Shown here: one piece after another, positions 52,509 to 62,159 of the stretch
Layout of the letters: each line of letters opens with the position of its first letter
Position numbering within the stretch: the stretch's first letter is position 1
Assembly: GCF_007830515.1 (NCBI RefSeq)
Contig: NZ_VLKT01000005.1
Location: forward strand, 62,001-126,000
Direction: 5' to 3'
Origin: Mesorhizobium tianshanense
GTDB taxonomy: Bacteria > Pseudomonadota > Alphaproteobacteria > Rhizobiales > Rhizobiaceae
DNA length: 64,000 nt
Made by a program: the position numbers and the translations under genes
Notes under the pieces: generated by a model
Told to the model about the DNA's origin: nothing
Seen by the model: only the letters and a program-made list of their open reading frames with translations
Databases searched by the model: none

Positions 52509-55331
52509 TTACTGCCCCAGCCGTTCGAGCAGCACCGGCACGTGCACCTGATCGGATTTGTAATTGCCGGTCAGCATGTACATCATGATGTTGACGCCGG
52601 CGCGCAGCGCATAAATGCGCTGCATCGGGTCCGACGGCACGGTCGGCAAAAGCGGGTCGCCATTCTCGTCGACCGCCCAGGCGCCGGCGAAATCATTGGC
52701 GGTGATCATGATCGGCGAGACGCCGTCGCCGGTGCGCACCGGGCGGTTCTCGACGTTGCTGGCTTCGAGCGAAGCCGCGACCCAGAGCGGGCCGCCGGCG
52801 AAGCGTCCGGGAAACTCAGGCAGGATGTAGAAGGACTTGGTCAGCACGTGGTCCGATGGCACCGGTTCCAGCGGCGGCACGTTGAGATTGCCGAGGATGT
52901 CGCGCAGCCGCTCCGTCGCCGGGCTGGCCGAATCCGCGCCGATGCCGGTGGCGAACTGGTCGCGCGTGTCGAACAGCACCGTGCCGCCCTGCTGCATATA
53001 GGCATCGACGCGGGCGATCGCAGCCTGGCTCGGCATCGGCGCGGCAGGGTCGATCGGCCAGTAGATCAGGGGATAGAAGGACAGTTGGTCCTTCGAGATA
53101 TCGACGCTGGCGGGCGCTCCCGGCTCGAGCGCGGTCTTCTCGATCAGGAAGCGGGTCAGGCCCTCCAGCCCGGCCTGGCTGATCGAATCGACGCTCCGTT
53201 CGCCGGTCTGCACATAGGCGATCCGGGTCTTCGAAATGTCCTCGATCGCCCGCTCGTCGCCCGGTTTGGCATCGTCGGCGCGGGCGATGTCGGTTTGGCC
53301 GACCGGGGCGCCGAGCGCAATCAGCAGGGCGGCGGTGGTTGCGGCAGCGCGGGCGCGGCGGGGCCGGCGCGAGAACAGTCCGCCCATCCAGAACACGGCC
53401 AGCGTATCGAGCACCATCAGCACAAGGGCTGCCGCCACCAGCGGACCCTTCAAATTGTGCGATTCATCGAAAGCGTACTGGACGGTGGTGACCGGCACGG
53501 TGATATGAGGACGGACCAGCGGTGCGAAGCTGCTTTCGGCATCAAGCAGATTGTGGGCAAAGACGCCGGTCTCGGATCCGTACAGGCCGGGCGGGTTCTC
53601 GAACGTCACCGGCAGCGGGCCGGCACCCGGCACCAGCGGCCGCGCATCCGGCGTCGGCGGCACCAGCGTGCCGTCGGCTGATATCATGCGGTAGGGCGCC
53701 AGCGAAGTGGCGGCGGCTTCGGCGTTGGCGACCGCGGCACCCTGATTGCGCGACAGTTGCACGATGCGCCGCAGCATCTCGACGAAGCTGCCGGAGATCG
53801 GCAGGTTCGACCATGTCGCCTCCGGCGTGACATGGAACAGGACGAGCGTGCCCTTGCCCTTCTTCATCCCGGTCACCAGCGGCGTGCCGTCGGCAAGCGT
53901 GGCCCAGGTGCGTTCGACGATGTCAGGCGTCGGCTCGGCCAGCACCTGCCTGGTGACGGTGACCTCGGCGGGCGGAGCGAGGTCGGCGAAGGGGCCGGTC
54001 TTCGGAAAGTCGGTGACTGGCTGCGGCGTCGTCCACGACAGCGCGCCGCCGAGCGAGCGCTCGCCGGTGCGCAGCCTGACCGGCAGCAGGTCGTCGTCAT
54101 TGCCGGCGGCGACCAGCCGCGAGCCGGCGAACCGCACCAGCGTGCCACCATTGTCGACCCAGTCGACTAGCCTTTGCCGCACCTGCTCCGGAATGGTGCC
54201 AATATCGGCCATCACGATCATCGCCGGATTCTGGTCGAGGAGCTGCGGGATGGCGTCGGCAAGGTCGGCGCTAGACGGTTCGGCCAGATCGGCAAAGGGC
54301 TGCAGCGCCCGGCGGATATAGTACAGCGGCGACAGAAGCGGCTGCGCCTGGTCGGCCTCGGCCTGCGACAGCAGCCCGACGCGGCGGCGCTTGGAACTCT
54401 CGTCAAGCACGCGGACCGCGCCGGCCTGCCGCTCGTGGTCGAGCGCGATCGAGGCGAAGTCGTTGCGCAATTCGAACGGCACCGCCATCGTGCCGGTGGC
54501 GGTGGATTCGCCGGGTGAGAAGGTCAGCGTGGCGTCGGCGATGCGGCGGCCCTTGTCGTCGAAGGCGCCGGCGGTCACCTGAGCCGGCGCCGGATCGCCC
54601 GGCGCGCGGATGGCGGTCAGCTCGAAACCGTCCACCTGATTGTCGGCGCCGGTCAGGCCGATCAGGGCAGGCCGGTCGGAAACGGCCCAGACGACGCGCG
54701 CGGCGTTCTTCGACAAAAGCGTGTTGAAGGCGGCCTCGTCGCCTTCCGCCGCCAGACCGTCGGCGAGCACAGCGACGCTGGCGCCCGGCAAGGTCTCCAG
54801 GGTTGCCGCGACGCGGGCGTAGACGGCAGGTCGGTCGGTCGGGATCGGCCGCGGCTTTGCCGCGCGCAGCCGGTCGAGCGCGGCGGCGGCGTCGAAGGGG
54901 CCGATCTCGGCGTTCGGCTTTTCGGCGGTGAAGGCGATGATTACGGGCACGTCGTTGGAGCTGGCGTCGGCGATCAGCCGTTCGGCGGTGGCGACGCGCT
55001 GGCCCCAGTCGGCGGCACTTGCCCAGTCATTGTCGATGACCAGCGCAAGGGCGGCGCCTTCGGCCGGCAGTTTTTCACGCGGGTTGAAGACAGGTTCGGC
55101 CAGCGCCGCAACGATAAGGGCCGCCATCACCAGCCTGAGCAGCGTCAGCCACCACGGGCTCTGCTGCGGCGTCTCCTCGCGCTTCAGCACGCGGGCCAGG
55201 ATCTTCAGCGGCGGGAAGATCTCGGTCTGCGGCTTAGGCGGGGTGAACCGCAAAAGCCACCAGATCACCGGCAGGGCCAGAAGGCCCCACAGCACCATCG
55301 GCGCCCCGAAGGAGAGCGGCAGCCAGCTCAT
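52509..55331 (-). CDS. BatA-N/DUF4159 membrane protein
   Basis: The 940-residue protein has an N-terminal aerotolerance-regulator (BatA N-terminal) region (LPVIWWLLRFTPPKPQTEIFPPLKIL) with a second helix (about 65-80), a vWA-like domain, a beta-rich middle, a helix about 640-660, and a C-terminal DUF4159 domain (about 690-935, YPLIYWPIDP, VLFDTRDQF, MMYMLTGNYKSDQVH). It overlaps the DUF58 gene by 4 bases. It likely forms a membrane complex with the MoxR ATPase. Confidence 0.85.
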   Translation of the reverse strand: MSWLPLSFGAPMVLWGLLALPVIWWLLRFTPPKPQTEIFPPLKILARVLKREETPQQSPWWLTLLRLVMAALIVAALAEPVFNPREKLPAEGAALALVIDNDWASAADWGQRVATAERLIADASSNDVPVIIAFTAEKPNAEIGPFDAAAALDRLRAAKPRPIPTDRPAVYARVAATLETLPGASVAVLADGLAAEGDEAAFNTLLSKNAARVVWAVSDRPALIGLTGADNQVDGFELTAIRAPGDPAPAQVTAGAFDDKGRRIADATLTFSPGESTATGTMAVPFELRNDFASIALDHERQAGAVRVLDESSKRRRVGLLSQAEADQAQPLLSPLYYIRRALQPFADLAEPSSADLADAIPQLLDQNPAMIVMADIGTIPEQVRQRLVDWVDNGGTLVRFAGSRLVAAGNDDDLLPVRLRTGERSLGGALSWTTPQPVTDFPKTGPFADLAPPAEVTVTRQVLAEPTPDIVERTWATLADGTPLVTGMKKGKGTLVLFHVTPEATWSNLPISGSFVEMLRRIVQLSRNQGAAVANAEAAATSLAPYRMISADGTLVPPTPDARPLVPGAGPLPVTFENPPGLYGSETGVFAHNLLDAESSFAPLVRPHITVPVTTVQYAFDESHNLKGPLVAAALVLMVLDTLAVFWMGGLFSRRPRRARAAATTAALLIALGAPVGQTDIARADDAKPGDERAIEDISKTRIAYVQTGERSVDSISQAGLEGLTRFLIEKTALEPGAPASVDISKDQLSFYPLIYWPIDPAAPMPSQAAIARVDAYMQQGGTVLFDTRDQFATGIGADSASPATERLRDILGNLNVPPLEPVPSDHVLTKSFYILPEFPGRFAGGPLWVAASLEASNVENRPVRTGDGVSPIMITANDFAGAWAVDENGDPLLPTVPSDPMQRIYALRAGVNIMMYMLTGNYKSDQVHVPVLLERLGQ

Positions 55332-56242
55332 GCGCGGATCCTCCCGGCTGAGCTGCCATCGACGGTCATCGCCATGTGGACACGCACCAGCGCTTCGGAG
55401 GCGAGGCGGTCGGTGTGGTTGACGGTGAAGCTCCAGCCGAGCCGCTTGCACCAGGCGGCCAGTTCCTGGCGGCGGGCGGTGTAAAGCAGGCGGTATTCAT
55501 CGCCCAGCGTTTCGGCGCGGCCGGCGGTCAGCTTGTCGCCGGTCTCGGGATCGGTGAATTCGGTGCGGCCGGCATAGGGAAATCTCTCCTCGGCCGGGTC
55601 GGCGACCTCGATCAGATGGGCATGCACGCCGTGGCGGGCGAGCACGTCGAGCCAGGCGATGGTGTCCTCGACGGGATCGAGGAAATCGCTGACGATGACG
55701 ATGTCGCAGAAGCGGCGGATGCCGGACAGATCGGGCTTTGCCGGCAGCTCGCCGGCATGGGCGAGCTGCGCCGCGATGCGCTCGGCGCCGTTTCGGGCGG
55801 TGAACGGATCGGTCAGGCCGGGCCAGGCGATACGCTCGCCGCTGCGCGACAGAAGCTCGGCCATGGCCAGCGTCAGCACCAGCGCGCGGGATTCCTTCGA
55901 GACGGTGGCCCCGGTCGATTTGTAGAGCATGGAAGGCGAGGGGTCGGCCCACAGCCACACCGTATGGGCGGCCTCCCATTCGCGGTCGCGCACATAGGTG
56001 TGGTCGTCACGGGCCGAGCGGCGCCAGTCGATGCGCGAGGAATCGCCTTCGACATAGGGCCGGAACTGCCAGAAATTCTCGCCGATGCCGCGCTTGCGGC
56101 GGCCGTGCCAGCCGGCGATCACCGTGTTGACTATGCGGCGCGCCTCGACCAGCAGGTCCGGAACCAGCGAAGCGCGCAACCGGCCGCGGGCGAGCGCGTC
56201 ACGCGTCGCTGCCGGTGCCTGTGCCTCGCCTATGCGCGCCAT
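55328..56242 (-). CDS. DUF58-domain protein
   Basis: The 304-residue protein has the DUF58 signature NFWQFRPYVEGDSSRIDWRRSARDDHTYVRDRE and a vWA-like domain with LWADPSPSMLY as metal-site motif. DUF58 proteins nearly always work with a MoxR ATPase, whose gene overlaps this one by one base. ATG at 56242; the stop overlaps the start of the BatA-like gene. Role: probable client or partner of MoxR. Confidence 0.93.
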   Translation of the reverse strand: MARIGEAQAPAATRDALARGRLRASLVPDLLVEARRIVNTVIAGWHGRRKRGIGENFWQFRPYVEGDSSRIDWRRSARDDHTYVRDREWEAAHTVWLWADPSPSMLYKSTGATVSKESRALVLTLAMAELLSRSGERIAWPGLTDPFTARNGAERIAAQLAHAGELPAKPDLSGIRRFCDIVIVSDFLDPVEDTIAWLDVLARHGVHAHLIEVADPAEERFPYAGRTEFTDPETGDKLTAGRAETLGDEYRLLYTARRQELAAWCKRLGWSFTVNHTDRLASEALVRVHMAMTVDGSSAGRIRA

Positions 56243-57246
56243 CAGATCCCTTTTGCCAGTTTCGCCACCACGTCGCGCACGGTCGTGCCCTCGGCGCGGG
56301 CGGCGAAGGTCAGCGCCATGCGGTGCTGCAGCACCGGCTCGGCCAGCGCTCTGATGTCGTCGACCGACGGCGCCAGCCGTCCATCATAGAGCGCGCGGGC
56401 GCGTGCGCATAGCGTCAGCGCCTGGCTGGCGCGCGGGCCCGGGCCCCAGGCGACGTGCTTGTCGGTCTCGGCATTGCCCTGGCCGGGGCGCGCCGAGCGC
56501 ACCAGATGGAGGATCGCGTCGACGACGCTTTCCGGCACCGGCATGCGGCGGATGAGGGTCTGGATCTCCTTCAGCCGCGCCGGCTGCAGCACGTTCTGCG
56601 CCTTGGCGTCCTCGATGCCGGTGGTTTCCAGAAGGATGCGGCGCTCCGCCTCGATTTCCGGATAGAGGATGTCGACCTGCATCAGGAAGCGGTCGAGCTG
56701 CGCTTCAGGCAGCGGATAGGTGCCTTCCTGCTCCAGCGGGTTCTGCGTCGCCAGCACGTGGAAGGGCGCCGGCAGGTCGTGACGGACGCCGGCAATGGTG
56801 ACGTGGTATTCCTGCATCGACTGCAGCAGCGCCGACTGGGTGCGCGGCGAGGCGCGGTTGATCTCGTCGGCCATCAGCAGCTGCGCGAAGATCGGCCCGG
56901 AGATGAAGCGGAACGAACGCTTGCCGAACTCGTCCTGCTCCATCACCTCGGAGCCGAGAATGTCGGACGGCATCAGGTCGGGCGTGAACTGGATGCGGCG
57001 GGAATCGAGGCCGAGCACGATGCCCAGCGTCTCGACCAGCTTGGTCTTGGCGAGGCCGGGCACGCCGACCAGCAGCGCATGGCCGCCGGCCAGCAGCGCC
57101 ACCAGCGTGCGTTCGACGACGCTTTCCTGGCCAAAGATGACGCGGCCGACACCATCGCGAACCCTGGAAATGTCGGCCAGCGCCGTCTCGGCCTGGCCGA
57201 TCATGTCCTTTTCGCTGATCGGGCTTTCCTTGATCATCACGCTCAT
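56242..57246 (-). CDS. MoxR-family AAA+ ATPase
   Basis: The 334-residue protein has Walker A GVPGLAKTKLVETLG, Walker B LLMADEINRASPRTQSALLQSMQEY, sensor 1 VLATQNPLEQEGTYPLPEAQLDRF and a C-terminal lid. The glycine-rich P-loop GLAKTKL is typical of MoxR (not the standard GKT). It remodels protein complexes. It heads the operon with DUF58 and the two large membrane proteins. ATG at 57246 is preceded by AAGGA; the operon start is divergent from DUF1285. Confidence 0.95.
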   Translation of the reverse strand: MSVMIKESPISEKDMIGQAETALADISRVRDGVGRVIFGQESVVERTLVALLAGGHALLVGVPGLAKTKLVETLGIVLGLDSRRIQFTPDLMPSDILGSEVMEQDEFGKRSFRFISGPIFAQLLMADEINRASPRTQSALLQSMQEYHVTIAGVRHDLPAPFHVLATQNPLEQEGTYPLPEAQLDRFLMQVDILYPEIEAERRILLETTGIEDAKAQNVLQPARLKEIQTLIRRMPVPESVVDAILHLVRSARPGQGNAETDKHVAWGPGPRASQALTLCARARALYDGRLAPSVDDIRALAEPVLQHRMALTFAARAEGTTVRDVVAKLAKGI

Positions 57247-57392
57247 GCAGCATCGATCCTTCTCGTTGGAAATACCAGCTTGCACCTTCGACGCCGCAGG
57301 ATGCCGCGATTCGGTCTGGCATGGCGCCTGTCTTTGAACTTAAATCACAGACTTAGGCTGACAAGCGGAACAACAGTGACTATTTCGTGACC

Positions 57393-58022
57393 ATGACAGA
57401 ACGCGCCGACGATCCTGAAGCGAGTCTGACGGCCGCCACCGAGGCGTACGGGCTCGAAGCGCTGATCTCGCGTGCCGCCCGCGCGGGCAAGGGGCCGGCG
57501 CCGGTGGAGCGCTGGAATCCGGCCTTTTGCGGCGATCTCGACATGGAGATCAGACAGGATGGCAGCTGGTTCTACCAGGGCACGCCGATCGGCCGCATGC
57601 CGCTGGTGCAGCTTTTTTCCTCCGTGCTGCGCAAGGACGAAGACGGCAGGACCTATCTGGTGACGCCGGTGGAAAGGGTCGGCATCCGCGTCGTCGACGC
57701 GCCCTTCATCGCCGTCGAGATGGACGTTTCCGGCACCGGCGATGGCCAGGCCATCACCTTCCGCACCAATGTCGGCGACGTGGTTGAGGCCGGGCCGGAG
57801 CATCCGCTGCGCTTCGTCGACGAGGATGCGACCGGTGGCCTGAAACCCTATGTGCTGGTGCGCGGGCGGCTGGAAGCGCTGGTGGCGCGGCCGGTCATGT
57901 ACGAACTGGTCGAGTATGGCGAGGAGATCGAGGTCGGCGGCAGAAGGATGTTCGCCGTCCGCTCGAATGGCGCGGTCTATCCGATCATGCCGGCGGAAAA
58001 ACTGCAGCGGCTGAGCGCGTGA
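57393..58022 (+). CDS. DUF1285-family protein
   Basis: The 209-residue protein matches DUF1285: RWNPAFCGDLDMEIRQDGSWFYQGTPIGRMPLVQLFSSVLRKDEDGRTYLVTPVERVGI and FRTNVGDVVEAGPEHPLRF. The function is not established. ATG at 57393 or GTG at 57387 may start it. It overlaps the CoA-type Nudix gene by one base (TGATG), so the three genes DUF1285, Nudix and cca form one operon. Confidence 0.85.
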   Translation: MTERADDPEASLTAATEAYGLEALISRAARAGKGPAPVERWNPAFCGDLDMEIRQDGSWFYQGTPIGRMPLVQLFSSVLRKDEDGRTYLVTPVERVGIRVVDAPFIAVEMDVSGTGDGQAITFRTNVGDVVEAGPEHPLRFVDEDATGGLKPYVLVRGRLEALVARPVMYELVEYGEEIEVGGRRMFAVRSNGAVYPIMPAEKLQRLSA

Positions 58023-58654
58023 TGGATCAGATGTCGCCGACACCGTTTTCCGCCGAGGATTTTCGCGCACGTGTCGCGGCACAGCCGCTGGCGCATGCCG
58101 CCGATGATTATGGCGACCATCGCTTCAATCCTGGCCATCCGCGTTTGAAGCTCGCGAAGGCATTGCGCGATGCCGCCGTGCTGATCCCGGTGGTCGATCA
58201 CGGACGCGACGCCACGGTTCTGCTGACCAAGCGGGCGGAAAAGCTGCGCAACCATTCGGGGCAGGTGGCCTTTCCCGGCGGCACGATCGATCCAACCGAC
58301 CCGACACCGGAGGCGGCGGCATTGCGCGAGACATTCGAGGAGATTGGGCTCGGCCAGGACCGGATCGAGATCATCGGCCGTATGCCCGACTATGTCGCCG
58401 GCAGCGGCTATCGCATTGCCCCGGTGCTGGCAATGGTGCGGCCGGGTTTTTCACTGGCGCTGAATTCCGATGAGGTCGACGACGCCTTCGAAGTGCCGCT
58501 GCGCTTCCTGATGGACCCGGCTAACCACGGCCGCGAGAGCCGCATGTGGGACGACCTGGAATGGTTCTTCTACGAGATGCCCTATGGCGGCCAGCGCATC
58601 TGGGGCGTCACCGCCGGCATCATCCGCACGCTCTATGAAAGGCTCTATACGTGA
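58022..58654 (+). CDS. CoA-type Nudix pyrophosphatase
   Basis: The 210-residue protein has the Nudix box GGTIDPTDPTPEAAALRETFEEIGL and the upstream coenzyme-A-binding pattern LLTKRAEKLRNHSGQVAFPGG (NudL/CoAse type). It should hydrolyse CoA or its oxidised forms. ATG at 58022 (TGATG overlap) is used; GTG at 58019 is possible. The stop overlaps the cca GTG start. Confidence 0.9.
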   Translation: MDQMSPTPFSAEDFRARVAAQPLAHAADDYGDHRFNPGHPRLKLAKALRDAAVLIPVVDHGRDATVLLTKRAEKLRNHSGQVAFPGGTIDPTDPTPEAAALRETFEEIGLGQDRIEIIGRMPDYVAGSGYRIAPVLAMVRPGFSLALNSDEVDDAFEVPLRFLMDPANHGRESRMWDDLEWFFYEMPYGGQRIWGVTAGIIRTLYERLYT

Positions 58655-59919
58655 GCGGCCGGGTGTCGCTCGCTGGCAGGGCCGAGTGGCTCGGCGACAA
58701 GCACCTGCAGCGCCTGCTGGCGGCGCTGGCGGACGGCGGCGAGGAGGCGCGCGTCGCCGGCGGCGCGGTGCGCAACGCGCTCATCGGCCAGCAGGTCGCC
58801 GACGTCGACATCGCCACCACTTGCCTGCCCGATGAAACCATCCGCCGCGCCGAGGCGGCGGGCTTCAAGGCCGTGCCGACCGGCATCGAGCACGGCACCA
58901 TCACGATTGTCGCCGGCGGGAGGCCGTTCGAGGTGACCACGTTGCGCGCCGACGTCGAGACCGACGGGCGGCGGGCCAAGGTCTCGTTCGGGCGCGACTG
59001 GAAGGCCGACGCGGAACGGCGCGATTTCACCATCAACGCACTCTATGCCGAGGCCGACGGCACGATCGTCGACCTGGTTGGCGGCATCGCCGACATAGAG
59101 GCGCGCCGGCTGCGCTTTATCGGCGATCCGAAAGCGCGCATCCGCGAGGATTATCTGCGCATCCTGCGCTTTTTTCGTTTCTTCGCTTGGTATGGCGACG
59201 GCCGGCCGGATGCCGAAGGGCTGAAGGCTTGCGCCCGGCTCAAGGGTGGGCTCAGCCAACTCTCGGCCGAACGCGTCTGGTCCGAACTGAAGAAGCTGCT
59301 GTCGGCCCCCGACCCGTCGCGCGCCTTGCTGTGGATGCGCCAGGCCGGCGTGCTCACCAGCGTTCTGCCGGAGAGCGAGAAATGGGGCATCGATTCGATC
59401 CATGCGCTGACCAGGGCCGAGAAGGATCTGGGCTGGACGCCGGAGCCGCTGCTCAGGCTGGAAGCAATCGTGCCGCCGGACGCCCCGCGGATGAAGACGC
59501 TCACTGAGCGGCTGAAATTTTCCGTCAGCGAAGCCGGCCGTCTCAGGCAGTGGGCGCTGACAGCGCCCGTCGAGCCGAAGACGACCGAAGCGGAATTCGC
59601 AAAACGGCTCTATCGTGGCGATTACCAGGGCCTTGTCGATCGCTTGCGGCTGTCGCTCGCTTCCGCCCGAGCCCGCGCGGTCCAAGACAATGACGCGCTG
59701 CTCGAAGCCGGCGGCCTCTCGCGCCTGCTGGCCTTCGCCGGAAGATGGAAAAAGCCTGGCTTTCCGCTCAAGGGTGCGGATCTGACGACGCTTGGCGCGT
59801 CGCCCGGGCCGAAACTCGGCGCAATCCTAAAAAACCTTGAAAACGAGTGGGTCGAATCCGGCTTTGCGCTCGCTCGCGGCGCGCTCCTCAAGCGCGCCGC
59901 GGAGGCACTCGAAAGCTAG
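58651..59919 (+). CDS. cca: CCA tRNA nucleotidyltransferase
   Basis: The 422-residue protein has the nucleotidyltransferase motif GGAVRNALIGQQVADVDIATTCLP (D-x-D metal site), RDFTINALYAEADGTIVDLVGGIADIEARRLRFIGD, and RIREDYLRILRFFRFFAWYG. It adds or repairs CCA at tRNA 3' ends, or it is a poly(A) polymerase of the same family; the alpha class cannot always be told apart by sequence. GTG start overlaps the Nudix stop. Confidence 0.92.
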   Translation: MSGRVSLAGRAEWLGDKHLQRLLAALADGGEEARVAGGAVRNALIGQQVADVDIATTCLPDETIRRAEAAGFKAVPTGIEHGTITIVAGGRPFEVTTLRADVETDGRRAKVSFGRDWKADAERRDFTINALYAEADGTIVDLVGGIADIEARRLRFIGDPKARIREDYLRILRFFRFFAWYGDGRPDAEGLKACARLKGGLSQLSAERVWSELKKLLSAPDPSRALLWMRQAGVLTSVLPESEKWGIDSIHALTRAEKDLGWTPEPLLRLEAIVPPDAPRMKTLTERLKFSVSEAGRLRQWALTAPVEPKTTEAEFAKRLYRGDYQGLVDRLRLSLASARARAVQDNDALLEAGGLSRLLAFAGRWKKPGFPLKGADLTTLGASPGPKLGAILKNLENEWVESGFALARGALLKRAAEALES

Positions 59920-59925
59920 GCAAAG

Positions 59926-60111
59926 TCAGGCGGCGTCGCGAGCCTTTTCGATGCGCGAACGGATGGCTTCGATCATCGTCTCGCGGATGATCGTCTCGCC
60001 ATGCGTCTCGCGCATATGTTCGACCGCACGACGCATGACTTCGGCTTCCTCATCGGCGCGCGTATGCCAGTCGCAACCCGGAACGAGCGAGCCGCAGTGG
60101 AATTCCTTCAT
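59926..60111 (-). CDS. DUF1059-family small protein
   Basis: The 61-residue protein begins MKEFHCGSLVPGCDWHTRADEEAE and fits DUF1059, with conserved C6, C13 and H16 perhaps binding metal. The function is unknown. ATG at 60111 has GGGAGA six bases upstream; the longer frame to 60330 runs through repeat and terminator sequence and is not used. The gene converges on cca with 6 bases between. Confidence 0.85.
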   Translation of the reverse strand: MKEFHCGSLVPGCDWHTRADEEAEVMRRAVEHMRETHGETIIRETMIEAIRSRIEKARDAA

Positions 60112-60185
60112 CGGATTTCTCCCTTTTTCCTCCTTGGAGCGCCGCGCGCTTGCTTGAACGCGGAGCTTCAGCACCTCTGATCGAC

Positions 60186-60226
60186 GCATGATCCTGTCGG
60201 AAACCGGTTCGGTTTTCGGGTCACGC
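60186..60226. repeat. Rhizobial intergenic palindrome, family A-like short copy
   Basis: GCATGATCCTGTCGGAAACCGG is mirrored by CGGTTTTCGGGTCACGC with imperfect arms. Short forms of this design (GAAAACCGG core) are widespread in rhizobia. It lies upstream of the DUF1059 gene. Confidence 0.65.
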
Positions 60227-60280
60227 ACGAGGGGAGCAAGCATAACACGATTGAATGGGCTTTGGTTGCGGCAAAGACCG

Positions 60281-60313
60281 AAAAAGGCGGAGCATCGCTG
60301 CTCCGCCTTTTTT
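60281..60313. terminator. Bidirectional terminator
   Basis: AAAAAGGCGGAGCA and TGCTCCGCCTTTTTT form a perfect long stem. It can end DUF1344 transcription on the minus strand and is active in both directions. Confidence 0.9.
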
Positions 60314-60369
60314 ACGCTACCCCTGAGCAAGACCAGACATAGCCTCGTCTTGCTCCTGCGGGCAGGCCG

Positions 60370-60630
60370 TCACTTCACGATTCTGACTGCCTCGGCAATT
60401 TTGTGCTTGCCGCTCATGTCCCACGAAACGCGGACCTTTTCGCCGGCCTTCAGGCCAGGATTCTTGAAGGCCTTGGGCAGCGTAAAGGTCGATCCGTCGT
60501 CCAGAACAAGGCTCATGGCCGTTCCATCATAGGTCTTGACCGTGCCCGTGGTGTGCTTGACCGCTGCGAAGGCAGCGCCACCAGAGGCAAGAACGGCAGC
60601 AGCCGCAACCGACATAACAAGCTTGCGCAT
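60370..60630 (-). CDS. DUF1344 periplasmic protein
   Basis: The 86-residue protein has a signal peptide (1-22, cleaved after AFA) and a small beta-barrel (VKHTTGTVKTYDGTAMSLVLDDGSTFTLPKAFKNPGLKAGEKVRVSW). The pattern is that of DUF1344, of unknown function. ATG at 60630 with GGAGAG upstream. A strong terminator follows at 60281-60313. The gap to hemF (249 bases) shows no gene. Confidence 0.88.
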   Translation of the reverse strand: MRKLVMSVAAAAVLASGGAAFAAVKHTTGTVKTYDGTAMSLVLDDGSTFTLPKAFKNPGLKAGEKVRVSWDMSGKHKIAEAVRIVK

Positions 60631-60879
60631 GGCATGCTCTCCTGGAAAATGAGGGCACCTGATTGGAAAGGGTGCCCCACTCAATCTTGGGCCGTCCGGT
60701 CGCGTCGGGTCACGGTTCCAGAGGAGGCGAGAACCGCCGGCGTTTCCCGGCCCGGAACGGAGAATTAGTCCTGTTTTTTCAAATGGATATTAGACGAAAA
60801 AGAAATTCCGTGCGCCCATTCACCGCCAAGATCCAGCGATTTGGACCTGATTGCGGCTCACGCCCGGCTCACCGAGATT

Positions 60880-61794
60880 TTACGGCCATTTCACCTCTGG
60901 CGGCAGGCTGGACAGGATCGAGGCGACGTTGCCGCCGGTCTTCAGTCCGAAGATGGTGCCGCGATCGTGAAGCAAGTTGAATTCGACGTAGCGGCCACGG
61001 CGAATGAGCTGCTCCTCGCGATCGCCATCGGTCCAGTTATCGTTGAAATTGGCCCGCACGAGATGCCCATAGACGACGAGAAAAGCGCGCCCGACATCCT
61101 GGACGAAGTTGAAATCGGCGTTCCAGCCGCCTCTGTCCTCGTCCGAATGCAGCCAGTCGAAGAAGATGCCGCCGGTGCCGCGCGGCTCGTTGCGGTGCGG
61201 CAGGTAGAAATACTCGTCGCACCAGGCCTTGAATTTCACGTGGTCGGCGACGCCAGCGTGCTTCTCACAGGCGAATTGCATGGCCCGGTGGAAGGCAACC
61301 GTGTCCGGGTCGTCCTGGGTGCGGCGACGGTCGAGCACCGGCGTCAGGTCGGCGCCGCCGCCGAACCACTGGCGCGAGGTGACGACCATGCGCGTGTTCA
61401 TGTGCACGGCCGGCACGTTGGGGTTCCACGGATGGGCGATCAGCGAAATGCCGCTCGCCCAGAAGCGCGGGTCTTCCTCGGCGCCGGGCATCTGGTTCCT
61501 GAACTCCGGCGAGAACTCGCCATAGACAGTGGAGGTGTGGACGCCGACTTTCTCGAAGACGCGGCCACGCATCATCGACATGGTGCCGCCGCCGCCGCGG
61601 CCTTCGTCGCGCTCCCACGGCGTCTTTTCGAAGCGGCCCGGCGACCATGACGCCTGCGGCCCCTGCAGCTCCTGCTCGATCTGCTCGAAGGCGGCGCAGA
61701 TGCGCTCGCGCAACGTCTCGAACCACAGCCGCGCCTTCATCTTCTTCTGTTCGATGTCGGCCGGCAGCCCCGCCGCTATTTCGGGTCGTTGCAA
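60880..61794 (-). CDS. hemF: Oxygen-dependent coproporphyrinogen III oxidase
   Basis: The 304-residue enzyme converts coproporphyrinogen III to protoporphyrinogen IX with oxygen. It shows [78 protein letters not shown] and [33 protein letters not shown]. The start is TTG at 61794: GGAGG lies six bases upstream and the family N-terminus begins just there, while no ATG fits before residue 19. Divergent from the 85-residue protein gene. Confidence 0.96.
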   Translation of the reverse strand: MQRPEIAAGLPADIEQKKMKARLWFETLRERICAAFEQIEQELQGPQASWSPGRFEKTPWERDEGRGGGGTMSMMRGRVFEKVGVHTSTVYGEFSPEFRNQMPGAEEDPRFWASGISLIAHPWNPNVPAVHMNTRMVVTSRQWFGGGADLTPVLDRRRTQDDPDTVAFHRAMQFACEKHAGVADHVKFKAWCDEYFYLPHRNEPRGTGGIFFDWLHSDEDRGGWNADFNFVQDVGRAFLVVYGHLVRANFNDNWTDGDREEQLIRRGRYVEFNLLHDRGTIFGLKTGGNVASILSSLPPEVKWP

Positions 61795-61901
61795 ATGCTG
61801 CCTCCGGTTGTGGGGCGCGCACCCCGACAAATGACTCGTCTTTTCCGGCCGCGATCCCTAATCTCTTGGGTGTAAGGGTCAAGTGTGAATGGAGTTCTTT
61901 C

Positions 61902-62159
61902 GTGCGCACTCCGGCAAGACCGCCGCTGGATGGCCTGAAGAAGAGGCTCGACCGTTCGCGCGCCGAGCGCGAGCGCATGCCGCGCGACGGGTTCCTGCGT
62001 GAGACCTTCGTCCTGCCGCGTTCCGATGCGCGGCTCAAGGCGCAGGAATGGTTCGAGCGTTTCCCCAAGCAGGCCTACTGGACTGAGATCGAAAGCTGGT
62101 TCGAGCGACCGGGCGACGTTATCGAATTCACCATCAGGCGGCTGCCGGCTGCGGATTAA
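61902..62159 (+). CDS. Conserved small protein, function unknown
   Basis: The 85-residue, charged protein has [28 protein letters not shown] and [29 protein letters not shown]. No domain is recognised. GTG at 61902 is chosen since GGAG lies seven bases upstream and the sequence before it is low in coding character. It overlaps the convergent soxR end by 4 bases. Confidence 0.72.
   Translation: MRTPARPPLDGLKKRLDRSRAERERMPRDGFLRETFVLPRSDARLKAQEWFERFPKQAYWTEIESWFERPGDVIEFTIRRLPAAD

Noticed and set aside
51444..53681. A 745-codon plus-strand frame across the MoxR/BatA operon
   Set aside because: Long antisense frames are common at this G+C; the minus-strand genes have domains and overlapping starts and stops.
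55332..55451. Longer start for the BatA/DUF4159 protein
   Set aside because: The added 40 residues are basic shadow sequence over the DUF58 gene; ATG 55331 has the ATGA overlap and the hydrophobic start.
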